Notes under the pieces: model-generated | The model's database searches: none | Seen by the model: the letters and a program-made list of their open reading frames with translations, nothing else | What the model was told of the DNA's origin: nothing | Part shown: positions 40,359 through 49,230 of the stretch, piece by piece | Layout of the letters: each line of letters begins with the position of its first letter | Numbering within the stretch: position 1 is the stretch's first letter | Position numbers and translations under genes: made by a program | Assembly (NCBI RefSeq): GCF_016863615.1 | Contig: NZ_BOPF01000003.1 | Coordinates: forward strand, 310,001-374,000 | DNA length: 64,000 nt | Origin: Virgisporangium aliadipatigenens | GTDB lineage: Bacteria; Actinomycetota; Actinomycetes; Mycobacteriales; Micromonosporaceae | Reading direction: 5' to 3'

Positions 40359-41106
40359 GGGCTCCGGGCTTGACGGCCTCGATGAGGAAGCGTTCCGAGT
40401 GGGCGACGAACGGCCCCTCGGCCGCGATCCGCCCGTGCAGCCTACGCAGCGGCTCCCGGTACTTCTCGACCGTGAACCCCGGCACGATCCAGATCACCTT
40501 GCGCAGGAACGCGATCACGGCCGCCACGTCGAAGAACTGCATCCGCAGCGACTCCGCCTCGAGCCGCCGCACGTCCAGTCCGGCGGCGGTCGCCGCGGCC
40601 CGGGCGCGGGCGGGCTCCCGGGCGGGGTCCACCGGCCGCGGGCCCATCATCGCGTCGGCGAGCTCCCGCACCGTCCCGGCGCCCACCTGCTGCGACAGGT
40701 AGACGCCGCCGGGCGCCAGCACGCGGGCCACCTCGTCCCACCGGACGGTCACCGGATGGCGGCTGACCACCAGGTCGAACGAGCCGTCCGGGAACGGCAG
40801 GTCGGCGTCCTCGCCCACCTCCACCACCGTCGCGCCGAGCGGGGCGAGCCGCTCGCGGGCGAGGGCGGCGTTCGGCGGCCAGCCCTCCGTGGCGAACAGG
40901 TGCGGCGGCGGCCGGTCGATGCCGGCGAGCACCTCGCCGCCGCCGGTCTGCAGGTCGAGCGCGCGGCCGGCCGCGGCCATCCGCGCGCCCATCAGAGCGG
41001 CGTAGCCCCACGACGGGCGTTCCTCGGTGGCGCGGCCGGCGAACCAGCCGAAGTCCCACCCCTCGACCGGCACGGCCGCGCCCTCGGCGACGAGTTCATC
41101 GAACAC
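40345..41106 (-). CDS. SAM-dependent methyltransferase (type 11)
   Basis: A methyltransferase of about 253 residues with motif I ALDLQTGGGEVLAG, the acidic VVEVGEDADLPFPDGSFDLVVSRHP block and VARVLAPGGVYLSQQVG. The C-terminal third (FLRKVIWIVPGFTVEKYREPLRRLH) is typical of uncharacterised actinobacterial members. I prefer the GTG at 41106 (MFDELVAEG); a TTG at 41142 is also in frame. Its end overlaps the PIN gene by 14 bp. The substrate is unknown. Confidence 0.8.
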   Translation of the reverse strand: MFDELVAEGAAVPVEGWDFGWFAGRATEERPSWGYAALMGARMAAAGRALDLQTGGGEVLAGIDRPPPHLFATEGWPPNAALARERLAPLGATVVEVGEDADLPFPDGSFDLVVSRHPVTVRWDEVARVLAPGGVYLSQQVGAGTVRELADAMMGPRPVDPAREPARARAAATAAGLDVRRLEAESLRMQFFDVAAVIAFLRKVIWIVPGFTVEKYREPLRRLHGRIAAEGPFVAHSERFLIEAVKPGALTPE

Positions 41107-41169
41107 GTCCCGGAGTGTGCATCCCGGTGTCCGGACCGGCAACGGGGTTTCGGGAACTCGGCCGGGCCC

Positions 41170-42858
41170 TTACCCCGAGGGGCTGGGTGACGGGGCCGGG
41201 GCCGGCGACTCACCGGCCCGGCGCCGGTCCTCCTCCAGCGCCTTGAACGCGCACTCCCGCAGCTGTTCGCGGGTCGCCTTGGTGAAGTCGGCGCAGGGCG
41301 AGGCGGCACCGGCGTCGGCGACCGGCTGGCCGTCGGCGACGTTCAGCACGGTGATCCGCTTCGTCTCGTCGACCGGCACCGTGAACACGTACTTCACCGT
41401 GCCGTTGACCTCCCCGTACGCCTGCCAGTTGGCCGCGTCCAGCGGCAGGAACTCCACCACCCGGCCGCCCGCCGGATAGAACCCGGGATCCGCCGACAGG
41501 TACGTCTTGATGCGGTTCTCCATGCGGGTGAGCGTGACGATGCGCGGGTCGTTGTCGTCGAGCACGTAGATGCGTTGGGTGTTGAGCCGGCCGTCGGCGA
41601 CCTCGTCGGCCGGCATCACGCTGTACGCCACGAACTGCTGCGAGTCGGAGCCGCGCGACACCAGCGGCGACACCCGGTAGATGCGCCCGTCCGCGCGGCT
41701 GCGCAGCAGGAAGTCGGAGGCGTTGCCCAACTGGGTCGTCGCGGTCGTCGGCTCGAACCCGAAACCGCCCCGGTTGTGGAACCGCTCCCCGGCGGCCCAC
41801 GCGCTCATCTGCCGCTGCTTTGCCACGAGGGTGATCGGGTAGGCGGGCCCCGGCAGTTCCCCTGCGGAGACCCTGGAACGGTGCGACAACCGCACGTGGC
41901 CCTCGCGGCCCTGCACGACGAGCACGCCGGCCGGGCGCAGCACGGTCCGCTGGCGGGACGCGACCTGCCGCGTGACCGGGATGACCACCTTCGGTTCTGA
42001 CCCGTCGCAGTAGCCCCAGATGTCCTCGTCGTCGTAGATCAGGTGCGGGTACTCGCCGGCGATCAGGTCGCGCAGGTTGCGGCTCCACTTGCCGTTGAAC
42101 GCCTTGTCCAGCGCGTACTGCCCCTCGAACGCGCAGGACGCCGGCGCCCCCCGCCCGTCCCACTCGACGACGCTGTGCAGCGGCTTGTTGTTCTTGCCGT
42201 CCCGCACGGCCGAGACCCGCACGTCGCCGGCCCCGCGGTAGAGGTAGGTGACGGTGTCGTCGCGGAGGTCCGTGTTGCCGGCCGAGGGCGAGTTGGTTTT
42301 CATCTGGAACGTCGCACCGGCGATCGACACCACCCGCGGCTCCCAGTCGGTCGGCAGGTCGCCACGCGAGACGCACCCGGTGACGTCGTGCCGTCCGACG
42401 AGTTCGCACCGGCCCGTGCCGCCGTCGGACTCACGGGTCAGGTCGGCGATGAAGCTCGGCGCGTGGGCCGGGTCGCGCACCATGAACACGGTCGCGTCGG
42501 CGTATCCGCGCCCCTCGTCCTTGGCGTTGTCGTTGATGCCCCGCACGACCTGGACGCCGCACGCGAGACACACCACCACGGCGGCGGTGACGACGTACGG
42601 GTTGTTGTCCTCGAAGTCGTGGTCGGTCGCGACGGCCGCGCCGAGCATGGCCCACGCGATCAGCAGCAGGTAGCCGGGCGCGGTGGCGTGCAGCAGGTCC
42701 GCCCCGCCGGGGAAGAACCACCGCTGGCCGAGCACCAGGAACTCGTGCGTGGCCACCCACTCGCCGCCGGACCAGGCCATCGCGGCGAGGAACCACACCC
42801 CCCACAGGATCCCGGCCAGGATGAACGGCGCGGCGAGCCACCACAGAAAGCGTTTCAC
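41170..42858 (-). CDS. Unrecognised membrane protein with large extracytoplasmic domain
   Basis: A 562-residue protein I do not recognise. Three hydrophobic segments lie in the first 110 residues (about 5-30, 60-80, 88-108). A long soluble domain follows with scattered Cys pairs (GRCELVG/VTGCVS, ASCAF, GYCDG), then a Pro/Ser-rich tail. It probably projects outside the membrane. It has a distinct ATG start. No link to its neighbours is evident. Confidence 0.75.
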   Translation of the reverse strand: MKRFLWWLAAPFILAGILWGVWFLAAMAWSGGEWVATHEFLVLGQRWFFPGGADLLHATAPGYLLLIAWAMLGAAVATDHDFEDNNPYVVTAAVVVCLACGVQVVRGINDNAKDEGRGYADATVFMVRDPAHAPSFIADLTRESDGGTGRCELVGRHDVTGCVSRGDLPTDWEPRVVSIAGATFQMKTNSPSAGNTDLRDDTVTYLYRGAGDVRVSAVRDGKNNKPLHSVVEWDGRGAPASCAFEGQYALDKAFNGKWSRNLRDLIAGEYPHLIYDDEDIWGYCDGSEPKVVIPVTRQVASRQRTVLRPAGVLVVQGREGHVRLSHRSRVSAGELPGPAYPITLVAKQRQMSAWAAGERFHNRGGFGFEPTTATTQLGNASDFLLRSRADGRIYRVSPLVSRGSDSQQFVAYSVMPADEVADGRLNTQRIYVLDDNDPRIVTLTRMENRIKTYLSADPGFYPAGGRVVEFLPLDAANWQAYGEVNGTVKYVFTVPVDETKRITVLNVADGQPVADAGAASPCADFTKATREQLRECAFKALEEDRRRAGESPAPAPSPSPSG

Positions 42859-42927
42859 AATCGTGAATGTAGAAAGCCGCTGCCAGGGCGCCGCGGCGCG
42901 CTCGGCGGACGCGCGACATGGGTCTGA

Positions 42928-43938
42928 TCAGCAGCCCGTCCGGCCGTTCAGCCACGCGACGGCGGTGTCCAGCGCGGGGTCGTCGGAGCCGGGAAGGTTC
43001 GCCGGGTACTCGTCGGGCGCGATCGGGCCGGCGCCGTAGACGCGGCCGGTGCGGTCGGCGTCGTTCGCCACGGTCAGCGTCAGGATCGCGCCGTCCGACA
43101 GGGTGAACGCCATGTTGGCCGTCGCGAGCCCCGCCGTCGGACGGCCGAACACCCGCGTCCGCGGCCGCCCCCGGAAGGCGATCAGGACGGCCTCGCCCGC
43201 GCTCGCCGTGCGCGAACCGGTCAGCACGGCCACCGGCGGCGCCGGCCGGCGCAGGGTGTGGCCGTTGCGCCACCGGGTGAATAGCGGCGTGTCGCCGGAG
43301 AACGGTGCGCCGTCGCGGGTCCCCCACGGGGTGCGGGTGCCGTCGGCGAAGGCGAACCAGCCGTGCGTGCCGTCGCCGAGCAGCGGCGCCACGGTGGTGA
43401 GCATCGGCCACATGTTGCCGCCGGTGTCGGCGCGCAGGTCGACGATCCAGCCGCACGGTCCGGCCGCGTCCAGGGCGGCGACGACGGCCGCGCCCGCGGC
43501 GGCGTAGCGGCTGTTGTCGTCGTCGGTGCCGAGCAGGCCGGGCAGGGTGACGTACGCGAGCCTGCCGACGGTCCGGCCGGTCGGCACCGCCACCGCGACA
43601 GGCGCCGGTGGTGCCCAGCCCGGGGCGGCCGGCGCCGGCGGGACGAACGACGTGTGCGGGTTGCCGAGCGCGGCGATCGCCCGCTGGATCGCCGGGTAGG
43701 TGTCGGCGGTGCTCCGCGCGCCCGCGATCTGCCGGCGCAGCGCGTGGCGCAACGCCCGCCAGTCCACCCGGTGCGTGTCGAGGGCGTTCGTGGCGAGGAG
43801 GCGCAGGGCCTCGTCGAGGTAGCGCGCCGCGACCGTCTCCGGCGGTGTCCGGCCGGCGGCCTGCAACAGGGCGAGCACCAGCAGGGAACCGGCGGCCGCG
43901 CGGCCCATGGCGCCCGTGATGCCCATGAGCCCCATCAT
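42928..43938 (-). CDS. S41-family (C-terminal processing) peptidase
   Basis: A 336-residue protein with an N-terminal hydrophobic segment (MGRAAAGSLLVLALLQAAG), probably a signal peptide or anchor. The S41 core is visible: GPCGWIVDLRADTGGNMWPML, and catalytic Ser in LTGSRTASAGEAVLIAFRG. No PDZ domain is seen between them, so it resembles tricorn/retinoid-binding-like S41 members. It diverges from the DUF2975 gene across a palindromic operator, so both may be controlled by the HTH protein. Confidence 0.85.
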   Translation of the reverse strand: MMGLMGITGAMGRAAAGSLLVLALLQAAGRTPPETVAARYLDEALRLLATNALDTHRVDWRALRHALRRQIAGARSTADTYPAIQRAIAALGNPHTSFVPPAPAAPGWAPPAPVAVAVPTGRTVGRLAYVTLPGLLGTDDDNSRYAAAGAAVVAALDAAGPCGWIVDLRADTGGNMWPMLTTVAPLLGDGTHGWFAFADGTRTPWGTRDGAPFSGDTPLFTRWRNGHTLRRPAPPVAVLTGSRTASAGEAVLIAFRGRPRTRVFGRPTAGLATANMAFTLSDGAILTLTVANDADRTGRVYGAGPIAPDEYPANLPGSDDPALDTAVAWLNGRTGC

Positions 43939-43962
43939 GCCAGCCTTGACATCGAGCCGTGT

Positions 43963-43996
43963 CTTATCGATCCTCGATATATCGACCAACGATAAG
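43963..43996. promoter_or_regulatory. Nested palindromic operator between S41 peptidase and DUF2975 genes
   Basis: A perfect 12-bp palindrome TCGATATATCGA (43974-43985) sits inside an outer inverted repeat CTTATCG (43963-43969) and CGATAAG (43990-43996). This AT-rich patch in a very GC-rich gap of 66 bp overlaps where both promoters should lie. DUF2975/HTH gene pairs are known to be self-controlled, so the HTH protein at 44445-44699 is the likely ligand. Confidence 0.6.
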
Positions 43997-44004
43997 GACC
44001 GATC

Positions 44005-44445
44005 ATGCGAAGCGTCGCGCCCGCCCTGCGGGGCCTGCTGGTGCTGATGTCCGCGCGGCAGCTGGTGGTGCTCGGCCTCGCCTGGCAGGACGCCACCCTC
44101 GACGGGCCGCCGCTCCCGCGCCTGCTGCGCGACCTGGTGGCGCACGGCGCGGTCACCGCCGTCGTCGCGCTCGCCCTGCTGTGGCAGGCGTGGCGGCTGG
44201 TCGACCGGATGACCGTGGCGCAGCCGTTCACCGTGGCCAACGCGCGCGGGCTGCGCCGGCTCGGGATCGCGGTGCTCGCCGGCGGGGCGTTCGCGGAGGC
44301 GGTGCGGTTCGCGGCCGAGACGGCGATGCGCGGGGAGGGGCAGCCGGGCTGGTGGTGGCTGCCGCTCGGGAGCGCGTTCGTGGCCTTCGGGCGGGTCGTG
44401 GAGCACGGCCGCACCGTGCGCGCCGACCTGGACGGCCTCGTCTGA
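44005..44445 (+). CDS. DUF2975-family membrane protein
   Basis: A 146-residue protein with four hydrophobic segments (about 5-25, 48-68, 88-105, 120-135). The DUF2975 hallmark is VDRMTVAQPFTVANARGLRRLGIAVL. The function of the family is not established. It is coupled to the HTH gene by a TGATG overlap, the normal arrangement for this pair. Confidence 0.85.
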   Translation: MRSVAPALRGLLVLMSARQLVVLGLAWQDATLDGPPLPRLLRDLVAHGAVTAVVALALLWQAWRLVDRMTVAQPFTVANARGLRRLGIAVLAGGAFAEAVRFAAETAMRGEGQPGWWWLPLGSAFVAFGRVVEHGRTVRADLDGLV

Positions 44446-44699
44446 TGCCGCCCGAGGAGGAGCACCGGGTCGCCGTTCACCTCGACGCGCTGCTCGACGC
44501 GCGCGGCATGACCCTTACCGAGCTGGCCGACCGGGTCGGGCTCACCCTGGCCAACCTCTCCGTGCTGAAGAACGGCCGGGCGCGCGCGATCCGGTTCAGC
44601 ACGCTGACCGCGCTCTGCGACGCGCTCGACTGCCAGCCGGGCGAGCTGTTCTCGGTCGCCCGGCCGGTGAAACGCCGCGGGGGAGCCCGTCGCCGGTAG
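44445..44699 (+). CDS. Small XRE-type HTH regulator
   Basis: An 84-residue single-domain HTH protein: MTLTELADRVGLTLANLSVLKNGRARAIRFSTL, followed by LCDALDCQPGELF. This is the short Cro/CI class regularly encoded after DUF2975 proteins. Its ATG overlaps the DUF2975 stop. It probably binds the nested palindrome upstream of the pair. Confidence 0.9.
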   Translation: MPPEEEHRVAVHLDALLDARGMTLTELADRVGLTLANLSVLKNGRARAIRFSTLTALCDALDCQPGELFSVARPVKRRGGARRR

Positions 44700-44712
44700 G
44701 TAGGGTGAGGCG

Positions 44713-45282
44713 GTGCCGTTGCTCGGAGCCGCCGACCCGTTGCCGCGCCGGCCGTTGCGGGTGGTGGTCGCGGGCACGTCGGGCGCCGGCAAGACGACGA
44801 CGGTGCGGCGGATCGCCGAGGTGACCGGTGCGCCGCACGTGGAGATCGACGGGCTGTTCCACGGCCCCGGCTGGGTGCCGCGACCGAGCTTCGTCGCCGA
44901 CGTGGACGCGTTCACCGCCGGGCCCGCGTGGGTCACCGAGTGGCAGTACTCCGAGGTCCGCGCGCGGCTGGCCGCCCGCGCCGACCTGTTCGTCTGGCTG
45001 GACCTCCCGCGTGCGACCGTCATGCGGCAGGTGGTGCGGCGCACCGTTCGCCGCCGGTTGCGTCACGAGATCCTGTGGAACGGCAATGTCGAACCGCCGC
45101 TGCACACCGTCCTCACCGATCCGGAGCACGTCGTGCGCTGGGCGTGGAGCACCTACCGGCGCAACCGGGTGCGCGCGGCCGCCCTGTCGCTGCGCCGGCC
45201 GGAGCTGACGATCGTGCGCCTGCGCAGTCACCGCCAGGTCGCGCGCTGGATCGACGGCCCGCTGAGCGGCTCCGTCGGGTGA
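44713..45282 (+). CDS. P-loop NTPase, adenylate-kinase/topology-modulation-like
   Basis: A 189-residue P-loop protein with Walker A AGTSGAGKTTTVRRIAE near the N-terminus, a HVEIDGLFHGPGWVPR segment and LFVWLDLPRATVMRQVVRRT. This matches small kinase-like proteins often named FlaR or DNA topology modulation protein. Their real substrate is not well known. GTG start. Its stop overlaps the next gene (GTGA). Confidence 0.8.
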   Translation: MPLLGAADPLPRRPLRVVVAGTSGAGKTTTVRRIAEVTGAPHVEIDGLFHGPGWVPRPSFVADVDAFTAGPAWVTEWQYSEVRARLAARADLFVWLDLPRATVMRQVVRRTVRRRLRHEILWNGNVEPPLHTVLTDPEHVVRWAWSTYRRNRVRAAALSLRRPELTIVRLRSHRQVARWIDGPLSGSVG

Positions 45283-46310
45283 GCCTCGACGCGACCCGCC
45301 GGGTGCTCGCCGGCCGCGGCTGGGAGCCGACCCTGCGCGCCCTGTATCCGGCGTACGAGCCGGTGCGCTTCGGCGGCCGGACCTTCCCGGTGACGGTCCG
45401 GCCGGTGCCGCCCGGTACGGACCTCGACGCGGTCCTCGGCGACCTCGACCCGACACCGCCACCCGGTTTCGACGCGTCGTTCGATCCGCGCGGCGCCGCG
45501 GAGTACCGCGCGTACGCCGCCGCCCCGCCCCGGCAGGGCCTGCACGACGGCCCCACGTACGCGGCCGTGCGGGTGCGCGACACGGCGGACGGCCCGCGCG
45601 TCGACGCCCGCCCCGGCTCGTACTTCGCCTCCCTGGCGACGGCCGAGGCGCTCGAACGGGAGTTCGTCGAGGCGCTCGCCGCCGACCCCGACCGCCCGGT
45701 GCCGCCGGCCGACCTGCCGCGCCGCGCCTGGCTGCACGAACGGCTCGCCGATCCGGTGCGCGACGGGCGGTTCCGCGCCGGTGCGCTCTCCGTCGCGACG
45801 ACCGTGCTCCTGCCGCGCCCCGGCGGCCACGCGGCCCTGCTCGTGCGGCGCTCGTGGCGGGTGCGCACCCATCCGGGGTTCCTGCACGTGGCGCCGGCCG
45901 GGATCCTCGCGCCGCCGGATCGCTCGCACTGGCGGGAGGGCTTCTCGGTCCGGCAGACCGTCTACCGCGAGTTCGCCGAGGAACTCTTCGGCCTCGACCT
46001 GGAGACCACGCCCGAGGCCGGCCTGCTCGACAGCGCACCGGTGCGGGCCCTGCTCGACGGCGGCGCGGCCGAACTCCACCTCTGCGGCGTCTCGGTGCCG
46101 CTGCTGCACCTGCGCCCGGAGATCTGCGTGCTGCTGCGCGTGCACGACCCGGCCCTGCTGCGCGGCACCCGCAACTGGGAGGTGGGCCGCGTCCTGGAAC
46201 TCCCGCTGGACGAGGAGTTCCGGCCGCTGGAGGACGTCACGCCCGACCTGATCCCCGCGGCGGCCGGAGCGCTGAGGCTGGCCCGGTCCCAGGTGACGGC
46301 ACTCAGTTGA
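45279..46310 (+). CDS. Nudix-like hydrolase domain protein
   Basis: A 343-residue protein. The C-terminal half carries a relaxed Nudix box, AGILAPPDRSHWREGFSVRQTVYREFAEELFG, with the REFAEEL core intact. The N-terminal 170 residues have no recognised domain. It may hydrolyse a nucleotide-linked substrate together with the coupled P-loop protein, but that is a guess from the 4-bp overlap. It ends 8 bp inside the convergent lipoprotein gene. Confidence 0.65.
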   Translation: MSLDATRRVLAGRGWEPTLRALYPAYEPVRFGGRTFPVTVRPVPPGTDLDAVLGDLDPTPPPGFDASFDPRGAAEYRAYAAAPPRQGLHDGPTYAAVRVRDTADGPRVDARPGSYFASLATAEALEREFVEALAADPDRPVPPADLPRRAWLHERLADPVRDGRFRAGALSVATTVLLPRPGGHAALLVRRSWRVRTHPGFLHVAPAGILAPPDRSHWREGFSVRQTVYREFAEELFGLDLETTPEAGLLDSAPVRALLDGGAAELHLCGVSVPLLHLRPEICVLLRVHDPALLRGTRNWEVGRVLELPLDEEFRPLEDVTPDLIPAAAGALRLARSQVTALS

Positions 46311-47301
46311 CAGCCCGGTAGGCCGCGCCCACCTCGGTCGTGGTGCTGCCGCTGGAGTACAGCCCCGTGCTGTTGGCCTCCTTGGCCGGCAACGAGAACC
46401 ACGCGTAACGCTCCACATAGGACAGTGACTGCAGCATGGCCGTCGCCCCCTTGACGAACGCCACCTGCTGCGCCTGCGTCGGCACCACGGCCCCGCTGCT
46501 CTCGAAGCGCATCAGCGCGAACTCCGTGAGCCAGATCGGCTTGCGGTACCGGTTGTACACGGCCTCGATGTACCCGCGCAGCTGCCCGACGGCCGCCGCG
46601 GAGAAGTCCCCGCCGTACCAGTGCAGGGTGATGAAGTCCACCCGGTACCCACGCGCGTTGGCGCCGTTCATGAACGTGTCGAGCCATCCGCCGGCCCGGT
46701 CCCCGCCGAACGCCACCGACGGGCTGCCCAGCCGCATCCCGGTGCCCTGCAACTGCGGCCACAGCTCCAGGGCCTTCTCCGGCGACATGTTCGCCTGCTC
46801 CTTGAAGTCCGGCTCGTTGAAGCCCAGCAGGTGCGTGCCCTGGCCCTTGACGGCGTTAAGGGTCGAGGCGTTGACGTTGGCCGCGCCCCAGATCATCGGC
46901 ACGAACTCCACGCCGGGGTTGCTGTTCGTCTTCGTCCGGTTCGGCGACCAGTTGTAGTACCAGGAGACCCGAACATCCTTCAGCGCCTGCTCGTTGCCGC
47001 CGAAGTCGTAGGTGCTCACGCCCTTCTTGCTGCCGGCGGGCGGCGGGGGCAGCGGCGCGTTCGGCGACGGCCGGGGGCTGGTCCCCGCGGAGGCGGACGG
47101 GGCCGCGCTCGACGGCGCCGCGCTCGCGGACGGATCCGGCGCGCCGCCGGTCACCTCGACGGAGGGGCCGGCCGTGGTGGGCGCGGCGGACCCCGCGGCC
47201 GGCTTCGGCGGGCGGCTCGTCCCGCAGGCCGCGACGGCGAGGGCGGTCACCGCGACGACGGCGCCGGCGACCAGGGCGAGACGGGTCCGGGAGAGCTTCA
47301 T
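46303..47301 (-). CDS. Secreted lipoprotein, GH128-like glucanase
   Basis: A 332-residue lipoprotein with a signal peptide and lipobox ALAVAAC, then a Ser/Pro/Ala-rich linker to about residue 100. The catalytic domain resembles Asl1-like GH128 endo-beta-1,3-glucanases: LLGFNEPDFKEQANMSPEKAL with the acid/base Glu, ITLHWYG, and nucleophile Glu in IWLTEFA. It probably attacks fungal or plant beta-glucan at the cell surface. Confidence 0.82.
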   Translation of the reverse strand: MKLSRTRLALVAGAVVAVTALAVAACGTSRPPKPAAGSAAPTTAGPSVEVTGGAPDPSASAAPSSAAPSASAGTSPRPSPNAPLPPPPAGSKKGVSTYDFGGNEQALKDVRVSWYYNWSPNRTKTNSNPGVEFVPMIWGAANVNASTLNAVKGQGTHLLGFNEPDFKEQANMSPEKALELWPQLQGTGMRLGSPSVAFGGDRAGGWLDTFMNGANARGYRVDFITLHWYGGDFSAAAVGQLRGYIEAVYNRYRKPIWLTEFALMRFESSGAVVPTQAQQVAFVKGATAMLQSLSYVERYAWFSLPAKEANSTGLYSSGSTTTEVGAAYRAVN

Positions 47302-47371
47302 CGCCAGCGACGATAAGGCGAGATCACCGAGCCGTCCCAGAGCCCTAAGTCCCAGTTGATAGGTTTGCCGC

Positions 47372-48226
47372 GTGCGGATCGGTGTGAACGTCCCCAACTT
47401 CGGCCCCGGTACCGATCCCCAGGTGCTCGGTCGTTGGGCGCAGACGGTCGAGGGCTTCGGATACGACGCGCTGTTCGTCTCCGACCACGTGGTGATCACT
47501 CCCGACGTGGCGGCCCAGTACCCGGCGCCGTTCTACGAGCCGTTCACCACGCTGTCGTGGCTGGCCGGGCGCACCGGGCGGATCCGGCTCGGCACCACGG
47601 TGCTGATCGCGCCGTACCGGCATCCGCTGCTGGTGGCGCGCATGGCGGCCAATCTCGACCGGCTCAGCGGAGGCCGGCTGATCCTGGGTGTGGGCATCGG
47701 CTGGGCGCGCGGGGAGTTCGCGGCGCTCGGGGTGCCGTTCGAGCGGCGCGGCGCGCTCACCGACGAGGCCCTGACCGCGATCCGCACGGCCTGGAAGGAC
47801 ACCGACGACTACCGGGTCGGGCAGGTGCCGCTCTGGGTCGGCGGCAACAGCGACGCGGGCATCCGCCGGGCGGTGCGCCTCGGCGACGCGTGGCACCCGC
47901 TGCGCACGACGCTGCCGTGGCTGCGCGAGGGCGCGAAGCGGCTGCGGGCCGTCGCCCGGGAGGAGGGCCGCGCGGTGCCGGCGTTCGCGCCCCGGATCGT
48001 GCTGCGCCTGACGGACACCCCGGTCACCGGCGACGAGCGGCTCGCGGGGGAGGGGACGATCGACCAGGTCGTCGATGACCTGTGGGAACTTCGTGCGGCC
48101 GGCGCGACCGACGTCGTCCTCGACCCGTTCCAGGGAGATCCGGCGGAGACCCTGCGCCCCGAGCCGGCGTGGCGGATGCTGGCGGCCGTGGCCGAGGCCT
48201 GGGAGTTGGACGGCACAGAGCCCTGA
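47372..48226 (+). CDS. LLM-class F420-dependent oxidoreductase
   Basis: A 284-residue luciferase-like TIM barrel: IGVNVPNFGPGTDPQVLGRWAQTVEGFGYDALFVSDHV at the start, APYRHPLLVARMAANLDRLSGGR near 80-105 and VGIGWARGEFAALGVPFERRG. Members use F420 or FMN. The substrate is not predictable. GTG start. It diverges from the lipoprotein gene with a 70-bp gap. Confidence 0.88.
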   Translation: MRIGVNVPNFGPGTDPQVLGRWAQTVEGFGYDALFVSDHVVITPDVAAQYPAPFYEPFTTLSWLAGRTGRIRLGTTVLIAPYRHPLLVARMAANLDRLSGGRLILGVGIGWARGEFAALGVPFERRGALTDEALTAIRTAWKDTDDYRVGQVPLWVGGNSDAGIRRAVRLGDAWHPLRTTLPWLREGAKRLRAVAREEGRAVPAFAPRIVLRLTDTPVTGDERLAGEGTIDQVVDDLWELRAAGATDVVLDPFQGDPAETLRPEPAWRMLAAVAEAWELDGTEP

Positions 48227-48245
48227 GGGCGTTCGACCGATTGGG

Positions 48246-48265
48246 CACTAGGGAAATGGGTAGTG
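48246..48265. promoter_or_regulatory. CACTA/TAGTG inverted repeat with -10-like element
   Basis: CACTA (48246-48250) and TAGTG (48261-48265) form a dyad around a 10-bp spacer. TAGTGT at 48261-48266 is a good actinobacterial -10 and lies 7 bp before the ATG of the nitroreductase-like gene. A repressor binding here would block that promoter. Confidence 0.3.
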
Positions 48266-48273
48266 TCCCGTGC

Positions 48274-48696
48274 ATGACGTCTGCGATCGACCTGCACGGA
48301 GCCCCGCACGTCGCCCGCTACCTCGAGACGGACGGCGAGGACGGCTACCACTGGCGCAACGGGACCACGATCCTGATCCTCTTCACCAAGGGCCGGCGCA
48401 CCGGCGAGCAGCGCTCCAACGCCCTGATCTTCCGCGAGTACGGCGACAACGCCTACACCGTCGTGGCCTCGAAGGGCGGCTCGGACACCCCGCCGGCCTG
48501 GTTCGTGAACCTGACGGCCGACCCCGACGTCGAGGTGCAGATCAAGGGCGAGCGCTTCCGCGCGCGGGCCCGGGTCGCCACCCCGCAGGAGAAGCCCGCC
48601 CTCTGGGCGAACATGGTCGAGGCCTGGCCGGACTACGACGACTACACCACGCGGACCGCACGCGAGATCCCCGTCGTCGTCCTCGAACGGGTCTGA
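48274..48696 (+). CDS. DDN-like deazaflavin-dependent nitroreductase family protein
   Basis: A 140-residue split-barrel protein of the F420-binding DDN/DUF385 family: ILILFTKGRRTGEQRSNALIFREYGDNAYTVVASKGG, then WFVNLTADPDVEVQIKGERFRARARV. Members reduce quinones or other substrates with F420H2. It follows another possible F420 enzyme by 47 bp. It converges with the GNAT gene, 3 bp apart. Confidence 0.9.
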   Translation: MTSAIDLHGAPHVARYLETDGEDGYHWRNGTTILILFTKGRRTGEQRSNALIFREYGDNAYTVVASKGGSDTPPAWFVNLTADPDVEVQIKGERFRARARVATPQEKPALWANMVEAWPDYDDYTTRTAREIPVVVLERV

Positions 48697-48699
48697 GCC

Positions 48700-49230
48700 T
48701 CACTCGTGGCTGCTGCGCAGCGGATCCGTGCGCAGCAGCCCGTAGAGCACGCCGTCGCGCCACTGCCCGTCGCGGAACTCGGCCGCCCGCACCGTCGCCT
48801 CCCGGGTGAACCCGACCTTCTCCAGGGCGCGCTGCTCGGCGATGTTCTCCGGATGGGTGCCGGCCTCGATCTTCCACGCCGGACTGTGCGTGAACAGGTA
48901 CTCGCAGAGCAGCGACTGGGCCCGCCATCCGACGCCCCGGCCGCGCCACTCCGGCAGCAGCGCGATGCCGATCGTCCAGTGCTGCGGCACGTCGCTGACC
49001 GACCCGGCCCGGTACGACACGAACCCGGCCGCCTCGCCCGTGACCTCCACGATCAGCCGACCGTCCTGGGGACCGACATAGCCGTCCTCCGCGAACCGGC
49101 GCGCGGGCGCCTCCGGATCGCTGAAGCCCCGCCAGTCCAGCCCGATCAGCCCCGGCTCCACGACGAACCGGCGCATCATCGCCACGTCCTCCTGGGTCAG
49201 CGGCCGCAGCCGGACGGCCGGGTCAGGCAA
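48700..49230 (-). CDS. GNAT-family N-acetyltransferase
   Basis: A 176-residue GNAT of the RimJ/L-like type: VRLRPLTQEDVAMMRRF at the start, acetyl-CoA loop LLPEWRGRGVGWRAQSLL and NIAEQRALEKVGFTRE near the end. The acceptor is unknown. It overlaps the upstream DUF427 gene by 8 bp on the same strand. Confidence 0.88.
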   Translation of the reverse strand: MPDPAVRLRPLTQEDVAMMRRFVVEPGLIGLDWRGFSDPEAPARRFAEDGYVGPQDGRLIVEVTGEAAGFVSYRAGSVSDVPQHWTIGIALLPEWRGRGVGWRAQSLLCEYLFTHSPAWKIEAGTHPENIAEQRALEKVGFTREATVRAAEFRDGQWRDGVLYGLLRTDPLRSSHE

